Source: Phycisphaeraceae bacterium (lineage in GTDB: Bacteria; Planctomycetota; Phycisphaerae; Phycisphaerales; UBA1924). From it: a stretch of 64,000 nucleotides of DNA. This document shows positions 17,236 through 25,474 of this stretch, one piece after another. The notes under the pieces were generated by a model that saw only the letters and a program-made list of their open reading frames with translations, ran no database searches and had not been told where the DNA came from. Position numbers and translations under genes: made by a program. The stretch spans positions 1 through 64,000 of the forward strand of contig JAJTHN010000025.1 in the NCBI GenBank assembly GCA_021297895.1. Direction: 5' to 3'. Within the stretch, counting starts at the first letter, position 1, and the number at the start of each line of letters is the position of its first letter.

Positions 17236-18312
17236 TCAAGCCCCGGCGGGTTCCCACGCGAAGTTGGGCGGGCAGAGTTCCGGACGGTCGTTGAGATAAC
17301 TCACCAGCCACTCGTAGGCATCGACCAGTCGCGGGCCGGGGCGGCTGAAGAACTGGTTGCCGTCGACCAGTGCAACCCTGCCCGAGCGCACGGCCTTCAG
17401 GTCCGCGTACCAGGGCTCGCGAGCGAGTGCGTTCAGAGCGCGCCGGGTCGGTGCCAGAGGCAAGCCGCAGGGCGCGATGATGAGCACATCGGGATTGCAC
17501 GCGACGAGAAGTTCGTGGGGCAACTGCAGGGCCTTGCCCGCGCGGCGTTGCGTGTCGCCGATCGGCCCCGCCGCGGCACCGGCGTGCGCGATGGGGCGCG
17601 TGGGGTTGAGCGGGTGTTGCCCGCCGGCACGCTCGATGAGCTGCGGCGTCCAGTGACCGGCCACGAAGAGCGGATCGGTCCATTCCAGCAGCGCGACGAC
17701 CGGGGACTGGGAGAAGAAGTTCACGTGATCCTGCGCGGTGTAGAGCCGCTCGCGCAGGCTGCTGACACGGTCGAGCGCACGGGCGGCGTAAGTCGGCGCG
17801 TCGCCGTGGTCGTGGCCGCGGGCGGCGAGGAGCTCATCGATCGTCTCGCCGAGACGCAGCAGGTCATCGAGCACATCCTCGAGGCTCTGCGGATTGAGGT
17901 TCAGAACACGCACCGGCGCTGCTCCGGGCGGGCGTGGCAGACGCTGTGCGACCGCGCGCACACTGGCCACATCGATCGAGCAGACGTGGCAAAGGTCCTG
18001 CGTCAGGATCAGATCCGGCGCGAGGCTCGCGAGCAGCGGCTCGTCGAGGGTGTAGAGCGGTTGCTGCTGGGCCATGTGCTCGCGCACCGCGGTGTCGATG
18101 CGCGCGCTGAGGGTGTCGTTATCCGCGTTGGAGTCGGCGTGGGTCATTGGCAGCGCCGTCGGCATCCCCGGGCTCGACGCGGTCAGAATCGGCGCGGCGA
18201 GTGCCGCCGGCGGATGGTCGCACTCGTGACTTCGGGCCACGAGCATGTGCCCCGCGCCGATGGCGAACAGGGTTTCGGTTGCACTGGGGACGAGGCTGGC
18301 GATGCGGAGCAA
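17236..18312 (-). CDS. cobalamin-binding-type ABC transporter substrate-binding protein
   Basis: Resembles the cytosolic-looking 'cobalamin-binding protein' branch of BtuF/FepB. Motifs: RIASLVPSATETLFAIGAG, ARSHECDHPP, a TQDLCHVCSID segment with two close cysteines, and VALLEWTDPLFVAGHWTPQLI. These are strongly typical of that branch. The frame is open from 18483, but I prefer TTG at 18312: AAAGGA lies 5 bases upstream and homology begins at once (LLRIASLVPSATE). That gives 358 residues without a signal peptide. No transporter genes and no cobalamin-riboswitch-like sequence were recognised nearby. It is divergent from the secretin gene. Confidence 0.8.
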   Translation of the reverse strand: MLRIASLVPSATETLFAIGAGHMLVARSHECDHPPAALAAPILTASSPGMPTALPMTHADSNADNDTLSARIDTAVREHMAQQQPLYTLDEPLLASLAPDLILTQDLCHVCSIDVASVRAVAQRLPRPPGAAPVRVLNLNPQSLEDVLDDLLRLGETIDELLAARGHDHGDAPTYAARALDRVSSLRERLYTAQDHVNFFSQSPVVALLEWTDPLFVAGHWTPQLIERAGGQHPLNPTRPIAHAGAAAGPIGDTQRRAGKALQLPHELLVACNPDVLIIAPCGLPLAPTRRALNALAREPWYADLKAVRSGRVALVDGNQFFSRPGPRLVDAYEWLVSYLNDRPELCPPNFAWEPAGA

Positions 18313-18486
18313 TGGGTTCCTTTGGCGGGTGGGCGTGTGAAGGATCAACTCGGGAGTGGTCGGGATGTGAGCGTGGCCGGGGGCAAGGAGGGCAAACTGG
18401 GTGATTCGCTCGCCGCTGCGGGGCGGGCGGAGCGGGGAATTGGCGGCAATGTGCGGCGGGGTCGCGGCGGGAGCCGATGGCAACGG

Positions 18487-18492
18487 TATAAG
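18487..18492 (+). promoter_or_regulatory. candidate -10 box (TATAAG) for the secretin operon
   Basis: TATAAG stands 13 bases before an AGGAG ribosome-binding site (18505-18509) in otherwise very GC-rich DNA. No good -35 is seen 17 bases upstream. Confidence 0.4.
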
Positions 18493-18515
18493 GTTTGCCG
18501 CGACAGGAGCCAGCG

Positions 18516-21500
18516 ATGATGAGCCGTCAAGACCACGTGAGCACGAACGACGCCGGGCGATCCAAACAGGCGGGGGCCCGATCGGCCTCGACCGGCGGTA
18601 CCCCGGGCGGTTTTGGCCCGCCGATGGTGGGCGCGGTGGGGCTGGCGGCGGTGCTTGTGGCCAGTGCGGGACTGGCGATCGCGGGCCTGAAGCCGGGTCT
18701 GGTGACCGGGAAGGGTTTGGGGCAGGGGTCCGAGGGGCGAGAGGCGAACCAGGGCCCCGTGGCGCCCGCGAACGAGCCGGGCGCTGGTCCCGCGTCTGGT
18801 CCCGCGACCGGTCCTACGACGGAGCCCAGCGGCGCAACGCCACCGGAGACCGACGGGGGCAGCAAGTCCGCGGAGGCGGCACGAGAGGCGGCGCTGGTGC
18901 AGGCAAAGGCCGCGGCGGACGCGGTGATGAGCGCATCGGCGGCGCAGGAAGAAGCGGGCAAGCCCGCGCCGCCCGCGACGGTTACGCCGCCGAGTCCGAA
19001 CGCCCGGAACACGGTCAATGCCGCCCCGGCTCAGCCCGCCGGACAGGCAGGCCAGCCCGCGGGCGCGAACGCGGCGAATGAACTCGAAGAGCGCATGCGG
19101 CGAGACATGGAGGAACGGGCCCGGCGTGCCGCGGCGGCTCGCGGCGGCGGCACGGCGACGACCCCTTCCGCCCGCCCGGGGGTGAATCAGGGCGTTCAGT
19201 CCGGCGCCGCTCTTCCGGGCGGCAAGCGTGAGGTCCGCGCGACCGATGCGGCGACGGGGCAGGGCACGGTGCGTCAGCCGACGGTTGTTGACAGCGATGA
19301 TGGCATGTTCCGGTGGGGGCCGTTTCCCGAAGGTGCCGACCTGAAGTTGCTCATTCAGGCGCTGACGGACACCCTGGGGATTCAGGTGGTGGGGATGGAC
19401 ACGCAGTTCCCGGAGAAGAAGGTCTTTTTGCCGCAGCAGGTGGCGTTGCCTCGGGAGAAGCTGCTGGCGTTTCTGAACAGCCTGCTGGACCAGCACAATC
19501 TCGTGTTGATCAAGGACCCGGTGGGGCTCTTCATCCTGCGGACGAAGGATCAGATCCCGCCGCAGGCCCCGGACAACGACCCGTTCAGCGCAACGCGGAT
19601 CATCCAGACCAAGGGCATCAAGCCGTCGCTCCTGCAGCAGCCGCTGACGAACATTCTTCGTGGCGGCGGCGGGCAGCCCGGGCAGCCGGGTGTCGCGGGG
19701 CCGATCACGTACATGGATGATCTGGGCGTGATCATCGTCTCGGACACGCCGAACCGCATCGCGGTGGTCGAGGGGCTGATCGAGCAGCTTGCCAAGGAAA
19801 TGGCCAAGCAGGAGTTCCGGCGATTCGAGCTGTCGCACATCTCGGCGAGCGTGGCCCGTCAGCGGATCCTGGAGCTCATCGGGCGCGTGCCGCAGCGGTC
19901 CGGCGCGGCCGATCCGAACGCCGCGGCGATCGCGGCCCAGCAGCAGCAGATCGGCGGTGCGGTCGGTTCGATTACGAATCTCGCCGAGCGGCTGACGACG
20001 GACCCCGCGGGTAATGCACTGATTTTCCGCGGGCGCGAGGACGAGATCGACCTGCTGTCGCGGACGATCAGGGTTGTCGATGTGACCAGCACACTGGTGG
20101 CGAAGTTCTACCCGGTGGGCGGTGCGGCACGCCAGATCGTGACCTTTGCGCGGCGGAGCGGGCTCGGGGATGTGATCGTCAGCGAGGGCGACGCGACCTC
20201 GAGCGGTGGGCTGAACAACCGTGCCTTCGGCGTGGGCGAGGCTGTTCCCGGCGGCGGGATCAACGCCGCGTTCGCCGGGCAGGGTGGCATCGGCGGGCAG
20301 GGTGAGGGCGGCGGGCCGGTGTTCGTCATCGATAGTCAGAGCCGCGGGTTCCTGTTCGTGGGGACGGCTTCCCAGCACGAGCATCTCGAGACGATGATCA
20401 AGACGCTCGAGCCTCTGACCGAGGCCGAGGCGATCGTCTACGAGTTCTACAAGCTGCGGAACGCCAAGAGCGAAGAGGTTTCGGAGATCGTCCGCTCGCT
20501 GGTGACCAACTCGCTGCCTTCCGGCGGCGGGACCGGGCTGCTGCCGGGTCTGTCGAGCAATCGCGCGGGCAACCAGCCGCGGCGCATCAACCCGCCGCCG
20601 GGGGCGAACAACCCGCTCGATCCCGCGCGTCAGGCGACCGGGCCGACGGCGGTGAGCGGCAGCGAGATCGGCGACTTTGCGAGCGCCGATGTTTTCGTGC
20701 TGGCCGATGAGCCGAACAATCAGGTCATCGTCAAGGCCGCCAAGCGGTTGCAGCCGCAGTTCCGCCGGTTGATCGATCGGCTGGATCAGCGTCGCCCGCA
20801 GGTGTACATCGAGGCGATGATCGTGACGGTGGACGACGACGACACGCTGGATCTTTCTGTCGAGAGCCAGCTCATCCGCGTCGGCGGGCAGACGATCGCG
20901 GCGAGGTCGATCTGGACAACGCCGGCCGCGGCGACGAGCCTTCAGACCCCCGCCGCGGCGAATGTGGGCCGGGGCATCACGGCGGCGCTGATCAAGAGCG
21001 ACGAGGTGCCGATCATCATCAACGCGCTGGCGGTCAAGACCGACACGCGGATCATCGCAACGCCCAAGCTGCTGGTCGACGACAACGAGCAGGCGGAACT
21101 CAGCGCCATCCGCCAGGTGCCGACGCAGACCCAGAGCCAGAGCGGCAGCGCGGGCACGACGCTCACGGGCTTCGGCGGTTTCGAGGATGCGGGTTCGGTC
21201 CTGAAGGTCAAGCCGCAGATTTCCTCCGGCGACTACCTGCGACTGGAGTACGAGCTCGAGCTTTCGAGCTTCATCGGCGAGGGAACGGGCAACCTTCCGC
21301 CGCCCCGGAGCGTGACGAACTTCCAGAGCAAGAGCGTGACGGTGCCCAGCGATTCGACGATCGTCGTCGGCGGTCTGACGGTCGAGGATGTGAGCGACAC
21401 GCGTGCGAGGATTCCGCTGATCGGGGATATTCCGCTGGTCGGCCTGCTGTTCAGCGACACGAGCCGCGCCAACCGCAAGCGGACGATTTATGTGTTCATC

Positions 21501-21746
21501 ACGCCGCGGATCATGCGTGATGCGACCTTCGACGATGCTCGCCTGCTGACCAAGGGCCCGCTGATCGCGGTGAAGATCCCCGAGCGGCTGCCGCCGGTCG
21601 AGCCGGTGACGATCGAGATCGGGCGCGGGTTCTCGCCCGCGGGCCAGGCTCCGGCACCGGGCCAAGCCCCCGAGCCGATGGACCCGCAGAGCATGCCGGT
21701 GGTGCCGGCGGCTCCGGTGTCGACGGGTCGTCCGGACGGCGAGTGA
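18516..21746 (+). CDS. gspD: type II secretion / type IV pilus secretin (GspD/PilQ family)
   Basis: Outer-membrane secretin subunit. 1076 residues from ATG 18516 (or 18519), after AGGAG. Residues 1-37 are polar, followed by one hydrophobic helix (about 38-60). An Ala/Pro/Gly-rich disordered stretch runs to about 265. N-domains follow (PEGADLKLLIQALTDTLGI and several GSD-N1-like repeats such as RRFELSHISASVARQRILELI and VYEFYKLRNAKSEEVSEIV). The secretin core near the C-terminus contains RRPQVYIEAMIVTV, ATPKLLVDDNEQA and the signature IPLIGDIPLVGLLF. The long polar start before the hydrophobic helix is unusual for a secreted secretin. Next to gspE (34-base gap), clearly one operon. Confidence 0.9.
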   Translation: MMSRQDHVSTNDAGRSKQAGARSASTGGTPGGFGPPMVGAVGLAAVLVASAGLAIAGLKPGLVTGKGLGQGSEGREANQGPVAPANEPGAGPASGPATGPTTEPSGATPPETDGGSKSAEAAREAALVQAKAAADAVMSASAAQEEAGKPAPPATVTPPSPNARNTVNAAPAQPAGQAGQPAGANAANELEERMRRDMEERARRAAAARGGGTATTPSARPGVNQGVQSGAALPGGKREVRATDAATGQGTVRQPTVVDSDDGMFRWGPFPEGADLKLLIQALTDTLGIQVVGMDTQFPEKKVFLPQQVALPREKLLAFLNSLLDQHNLVLIKDPVGLFILRTKDQIPPQAPDNDPFSATRIIQTKGIKPSLLQQPLTNILRGGGGQPGQPGVAGPITYMDDLGVIIVSDTPNRIAVVEGLIEQLAKEMAKQEFRRFELSHISASVARQRILELIGRVPQRSGAADPNAAAIAAQQQQIGGAVGSITNLAERLTTDPAGNALIFRGREDEIDLLSRTIRVVDVTSTLVAKFYPVGGAARQIVTFARRSGLGDVIVSEGDATSSGGLNNRAFGVGEAVPGGGINAAFAGQGGIGGQGEGGGPVFVIDSQSRGFLFVGTASQHEHLETMIKTLEPLTEAEAIVYEFYKLRNAKSEEVSEIVRSLVTNSLPSGGGTGLLPGLSSNRAGNQPRRINPPPGANNPLDPARQATGPTAVSGSEIGDFASADVFVLADEPNNQVIVKAAKRLQPQFRRLIDRLDQRRPQVYIEAMIVTVDDDDTLDLSVESQLIRVGGQTIAARSIWTTPAAATSLQTPAAANVGRGITAALIKSDEVPIIINALAVKTDTRIIATPKLLVDDNEQAELSAIRQVPTQTQSQSGSAGTTLTGFGGFEDAGSVLKVKPQISSGDYLRLEYELELSSFIGEGTGNLPPPRSVTNFQSKSVTVPSDSTIVVGGLTVEDVSDTRARIPLIGDIPLVGLLFSDTSRANRKRTIYVFITPRIMRDATFDDARLLTKGPLIAVKIPERLPPVEPVTIEIGRGFSPAGQAPAPGQAPEPMDPQSMPVVPAAPVSTGRPDGE

Positions 21747-21779
21747 GGTTCGATCGCTTTCGCATCGGAGTGTTCACGC

Positions 21780-23534
21780 GTGGGCAAGGCGGACAACGGC
21801 AGAGCAAAGGCCGACGAGCAGGCGCGGGGCGCCGGCGCGATCGTCATCGCCGATGCGAACGGCGCGGCGGGGGCGATCGAGCGTGCGCCCGAGCGAGACT
21901 GGAATCGCGTGGCCCAGCTCTTCGGCCCGCTGACACTCAAGGCCGATCAACTCAAGTCGTTCCCCGATCTGCCCGGCTCCGACACCGAGCCGTGGGACGT
22001 GCTGCTGTCGATGCTGGCGATCGATGAGCACGCGGCACTGAAGAAACTCAGCGAGCGCACCGGCCTTGCGCTGTCGATGGAGCCGAAACTCCAGGAGTCG
22101 GCGGCTCGCTTCTACGAGGTGATCCCCGGCTCGCTCGCGCGCGAGCATCAGGTCGCCGGACTCTCCAGCGATGGCGGTGTGATGCTCATCGCCACCAGCC
22201 AGCCCATGCAGCCGGCGATCTTCTCGCTGCTGGAGGACATGCTCGACATGCCGGTGCGGCTGGTGCTCGCGCCGCGCGCGGCGGTCACGAACCTCATCAA
22301 CCGCGGCTACGAGCAGAAGCAGGATCTGGTCACCGAGATCGTCGAAGAGATGCCGCTGGACGAGCAGGCCATCGCCAGCGCCGCGGGAAGCATCCGGGCC
22401 AGCAACGACCTGCTGCAACTGGCCCGCCAGACGCCCGTGATCCGTCTGGTGAACATGATCCTCTTCGAAGCCCTGCGCCGTCGGGCCAGCGACATCCACA
22501 TCCACCCCATGGAGAACAGGCTGTCGATCCGCTTCCGCATCGACGGCATGCTCAGCGAGGCCTTTGTGCCGCCGCTGAGCCTCGCGCCGGCGATCAGTTC
22601 GCGATTGAAGGTCATGACCGAACTGGACATCGCGAATCGCCACAGCCCGCAGGACGGGCACACGAACGTGCGGATCGGCTCACGCAAGATCGACATCCGC
22701 CTGTCGGTGCTGCCGAATGTCTACGGCGAGCGCATCGTTCTGCGACTGCTGGACCAGAGCCAGACTCAGCTCTCCCTCGAGCAGGTCGGCATGCTCGCGG
22801 ACATGCGCGACACGTTCACCGCGCTCATCGCTCGACCGACCGGCATCGTCCTTGTCACCGGACCCACCGGCTCGGGAAAGACCACCACGCTCTACGGTGC
22901 GCTCGGCACCATCGACCGCGGCAGCCGCAACGTGATGACCGTTGAAGACCCCGTCGAGTACCACCTGGACGGCATCAGCCAGACGCAGGTCAACGCCAAG
23001 CGGGGCGTGACCTTCGCCGCGGGGCTGCGGGCGTTGCTGCGTCAGGACCCCGACGTGATCCTCGTCGGCGAAATCCGCGACAAGGAAACAGCCGACCTGG
23101 CCACGCAGGCATCGCTCACCGGCCACCTCGTGCTCGCGACGCTGCACACCAACGATGCGCCCAGCGCCATCACCCGTCTGATCGACATCGGCATCGAGCC
23201 GTACCTGGTCACCTCCACGCTGCTGGGCGTGCTGGCCCAGCGACTCGTGCGTCGCACCTGCACCACGTGCAACGGCACCGGCAGGGCACCCGATGTTGTC
23301 GGCGAGCACCGCTGCGAGCGTTGCGGCGGGTCGGGCTTCTACGGGCGGCTCGGTGTGTTCGAGCTCATGACCATGACCGATCCGCTCCGCCGACTGGCAA
23401 GCCGACGCGCCGATGCGATGGAACTGGGCGACACCGCCAGGGCCGGCGGCATGCGCACGCTCATGGATGACGGTCAGATGAAGGTCCGGCTGAACATGAC
23501 CACGCAGGCCGAACTCGACCGCGTTCTGGGCTGA
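21780..23534 (+). CDS. gspE: type II secretion / type IV pilus assembly ATPase (GspE/PilB)
   Basis: The cytoplasmic hexameric ATPase that powers pseudopilus assembly. 584 residues; GTG start. N-terminal MshEN-like region (about 25-170), N2 domain with ASDIHIHPME and FRIDGML, Walker A GPTGSGKTTT (361-370), Asp box EDPVEYHLDGISQTQVN, Walker B ILVGEIRDKETA, and His box TGHLVLATLHTND. A tetracysteine zinc motif (CTTC...CERC, about 493-515) typical of GspE/PilB is present. Forms an operon with the secretin; the inner-membrane platform (gspF) and pseudopilins are not in this window. Confidence 0.95.
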   Translation: MGKADNGRAKADEQARGAGAIVIADANGAAGAIERAPERDWNRVAQLFGPLTLKADQLKSFPDLPGSDTEPWDVLLSMLAIDEHAALKKLSERTGLALSMEPKLQESAARFYEVIPGSLAREHQVAGLSSDGGVMLIATSQPMQPAIFSLLEDMLDMPVRLVLAPRAAVTNLINRGYEQKQDLVTEIVEEMPLDEQAIASAAGSIRASNDLLQLARQTPVIRLVNMILFEALRRRASDIHIHPMENRLSIRFRIDGMLSEAFVPPLSLAPAISSRLKVMTELDIANRHSPQDGHTNVRIGSRKIDIRLSVLPNVYGERIVLRLLDQSQTQLSLEQVGMLADMRDTFTALIARPTGIVLVTGPTGSGKTTTLYGALGTIDRGSRNVMTVEDPVEYHLDGISQTQVNAKRGVTFAAGLRALLRQDPDVILVGEIRDKETADLATQASLTGHLVLATLHTNDAPSAITRLIDIGIEPYLVTSTLLGVLAQRLVRRTCTTCNGTGRAPDVVGEHRCERCGGSGFYGRLGVFELMTMTDPLRRLASRRADAMELGDTARAGGMRTLMDDGQMKVRLNMTTQAELDRVLG

Positions 23535-23563
23535 GCGCGGTCATCGGGTCCTGATCCGTTCGC

Positions 23564-24229
23564 TCACCCTTCGTCCGGCGGCGGCGATTCCGGGCTTTCG
23601 GCCGGCACTTCGATCTTCGCGTCCTTGATGCGGCCGGCGAAGATCGTCATGGCCTGCTTGACCAGCGGGTGCTCTCGAACGATCGCGACTTCCGCGGGGT
23701 TCGGGCCGGCGGGCGCGCGGGCGCCGGACGCTGGCGCCGCGGGGCGCTGCGGGATGGACGGGCCCGCCGCGGCGGCCTCGCCGGTTGGGACAAGTCTCGG
23801 CAGCGATGAGGCCAGCGAATCATCGCGGCGGAGTTCCACCGCCGTGCCCTGGCCCGCGGCGCGCGTGGCGGCGGTGCCGAGGCGCGCGGCGAGGCCGGAG
23901 AGCAGCCGTTCGGTGCTCGCGGCGCAGGCGATAATGATCTTTCCCGGGCTCGCATCGGCGAGCCGACACTGGGTCAGCAACGCGCTCGCGCCGGGCAACG
24001 ACTCGCTCTCCTTGAGGAACCGCGCCCACAGCGTCGCGTTGTCGCCCGAAGCGGGCGCGGGCGACGGAACAGTGACCGCCTGCGCGGCGACCGTCGGCGC
24101 AATGGTGCTGGCGGTCTGAACAGGAACTCGCGGCGATGGTGCTGGCTCCGGAGAACGCGGGGGCGGGATCGTGGCGACGACCGGTCGATCGGCCGTGTCG
24201 CTGCCGCCCGTGCGATCTCCGGTCAGCGT
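23564..24229 (-). CDS. dnaX: tau-specific C-terminal part of DnaX (-1 frame extension)
   Basis: This is the part of DnaX reached only if the ribosome (or RNA polymerase) slips back one base on the A7 run at 24235-24229. Reading in the -1 frame from 24229 I find no stop until 23564: 221 codons. It has a Pro/Ala/Thr-rich linker, then NATLWARFLKESESLPG and GKIIIACAASTERLLSGLAARL, which look like the polymerase-alpha-binding domain V of tau, and finally REHPLVKQAMTIFAGRIKD, the usual DnaX end. Joined to the 398 in-frame codons before the slip, it gives a product of 619 residues, close to the 643 of E. coli tau. A separate gene starting near TTG 23998 is much less likely. Confidence 0.85.
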   Translation of the reverse strand, partial: TLTGDRTGGSDTADRPVVATIPPPRSPEPAPSPRVPVQTASTIAPTVAAQAVTVPSPAPASGDNATLWARFLKESESLPGASALLTQCRLADASPGKIIIACAASTERLLSGLAARLGTAATRAAGQGTAVELRRDDSLASSLPRLVPTGEAAAAGPSIPQRPAAPASGARAPAGPNPAEVAIVREHPLVKQAMTIFAGRIKDAKIEVPAESPESPPPDEG

Positions 24230-24246
24230 TTTTTTGCCGCGGCTCC
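24179..24246 (-). promoter_or_regulatory. programmed -1 frameshift signal in dnaX
   Basis: On the minus strand, in order: GGAG (24246-24243), 7 bases, a run of seven A (24235-24229) read as GCA-AAA-AAA, a 4-base spacer overlapping the zero-frame CGC-TGA stop, then a stem-loop. The stem pairs GACCGG (24224-24219) with CCGGTC (24184-24179) and GATCG (24217-24213) with CGATC (24191-24187), separated by a 1x2 internal loop. SD-like element, slippery heptamer, short spacer and stem match the layout known for E. coli dnaX. The zero-frame stop is 3 bases after the slippery run. Confidence 0.85.
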
Positions 24247-25422
24247 GGCGGGGCTCATGCCCGGGCGGGGCGGGATCTGCACCTGCGACGGCCCGCCCGT
24301 CGGCGCGCCCGGCGCGGCGACGCGCCCCGCGAGCATCGCCGTGACATCGGCGAACTTCTCCGCAAAGGCCAGACGCACGATCATCGCGTCGATGAGCGCC
24401 CTGGGCACGCCGGAGTTCTTCGCCGACTTGGAGATGTTCTCGACCAGCGCGATCATGTAGCTCAGCCCCGCCGCGTCGAAGCGTGCGGCCTGCTGGATTG
24501 CGACCTCGCGCCCCTCGCCCGCGAGTTCGACCATCGGCGTGTCGGTGCCGCAGGTCCGCAGCACCATCAGGTCCCGCAAGCGCTCGGCCAGCGTGGAGCA
24601 GAACAGATCGATGCCGGTGCCTTTGCGGAAGAGTTTGTCCGCGGTTTCCAGCGCTCCGCGAGGGTTCGCCTCGGCCAGCGCATCGACGAACTCGACCATC
24701 AGCGTCCGGTCGGCCAGCCCGAGCAGCCCCTCGAGCAGCGCGACGGTCAGGTGCTTCTCGCCGGAGGCCAGCAGGCGCTCGGTCAGGCTCAGCGCATCGC
24801 GCATCGATCCGTTGGCCAGGCGCGCGATCATGAGCAGCACTTCATCATCGACTCGGATGCTCTCCTGGGTGAGCACTTCGCGGAGGTGCCCGGCGATCTC
24901 GCCGGCGGAGATCGAGCGGAAGTCGAACCGCTGGCAGCGGCTCTGGATCGTCGCGGGAACTTTGTGCGTCTCGGTCGTGCAGAGGATGAACACGACGTGA
25001 TCCGGCGGCTCTTCCATGGTCTTGAGCAGCGCGTTGAACGCCGCGTTCGACAGCATGTGAACCTCGTCGACGATGTAGACCTTCTTGCGGCCGCGCAGCG
25101 GGCGGTAGCTGGCGTTGGCGATGAGTTCGCGGGCGTTGTCGACGGAGTTGTTGCTCGCGGCGTCGATCTCGATCGTGTCGGTGTCCTGGCCCATCATGAC
25201 CGCGCGGGCGATGGCGGGGTCGTTGTCGGGGTTGTTCAGCGCGTTGGCGAAGATGCGCGCGGTGCTGGTCTTGCCCACGCCGCGGGTGCCGGTGAACAGG
25301 TACGCGTGCGCAACGCGGTTCTGCGTGATGGCGGACTGAAGCGTCTGGGCGATGGCGTTCTGGCCCACCAGTTCCTGGAAGGTCCGGGACCGGTAGCGCC
25401 TCGCGAGCACGGTGTAGGTCAT
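24223..25422 (-). CDS. dnaX: DNA polymerase III subunit gamma (clamp-loader ATPase)
   Basis: The clamp-loader ATPase, 399 residues in the zero frame, comparable to E. coli gamma (431). ATG at 25422 starts the canonical MTYTVLARRYRSRTFQELVGQ. Motifs: Walker A GTRGVGKTSTARIFA (about 45-60), DEVHMLSNAAFNALLKTMEEPP (Walker B and sensor region), ATTE-like CTTETHKVPATIQSRCQRFDF, and domain III helices to about 360. The usual four zinc cysteines between Walker A and B are absent: after ANALNNPDN the sequence runs straight to DTIEIDAASNNSVDN, so the zinc module is lost. Ends in AAAKKR-stop directly after the A7 slippery run; frameshifting extends it to tau. Confidence 0.95.
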   Translation of the reverse strand: MTYTVLARRYRSRTFQELVGQNAIAQTLQSAITQNRVAHAYLFTGTRGVGKTSTARIFANALNNPDNDPAIARAVMMGQDTDTIEIDAASNNSVDNARELIANASYRPLRGRKKVYIVDEVHMLSNAAFNALLKTMEEPPDHVVFILCTTETHKVPATIQSRCQRFDFRSISAGEIAGHLREVLTQESIRVDDEVLLMIARLANGSMRDALSLTERLLASGEKHLTVALLEGLLGLADRTLMVEFVDALAEANPRGALETADKLFRKGTGIDLFCSTLAERLRDLMVLRTCGTDTPMVELAGEGREVAIQQAARFDAAGLSYMIALVENISKSAKNSGVPRALIDAMIVRLAFAEKFADVTAMLAGRVAAPGAPTGGPSQVQIPPRPGMSPAGAAAKKR

Positions 25423-25474
25423 AGGGCTAATGCTACCGCGTGAATCCGCCGGGCGGCACGCGATTTCACGGCGA

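Noticed and set aside
18313-18515. Cobalamin riboswitch before the cobalamin-binding-type protein
   Set aside because: No B12-box-like sequence or matching helices on the minus strand; the space is short and G/C-repetitive.
18345-21665. A 1106-codon open frame antisense to the secretin gene, and similar long antisense frames at 10880-13015, 12610-14619, 44690-47536 and 49495-51624
   Set aside because: In DNA of this GC content stops are rare on the opposite strand. The products are rich in Arg, His and Asp, lack motifs, and lie fully over well-identified genes.
23564-23998. An independent gene for the 144-codon frame after dnaX
   Set aside because: It begins at TTG without a ribosome-binding site, the frame is open back to the dnaX slippery site, and the protein continues DnaX domain patterns. 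It is better explained as the tau extension.
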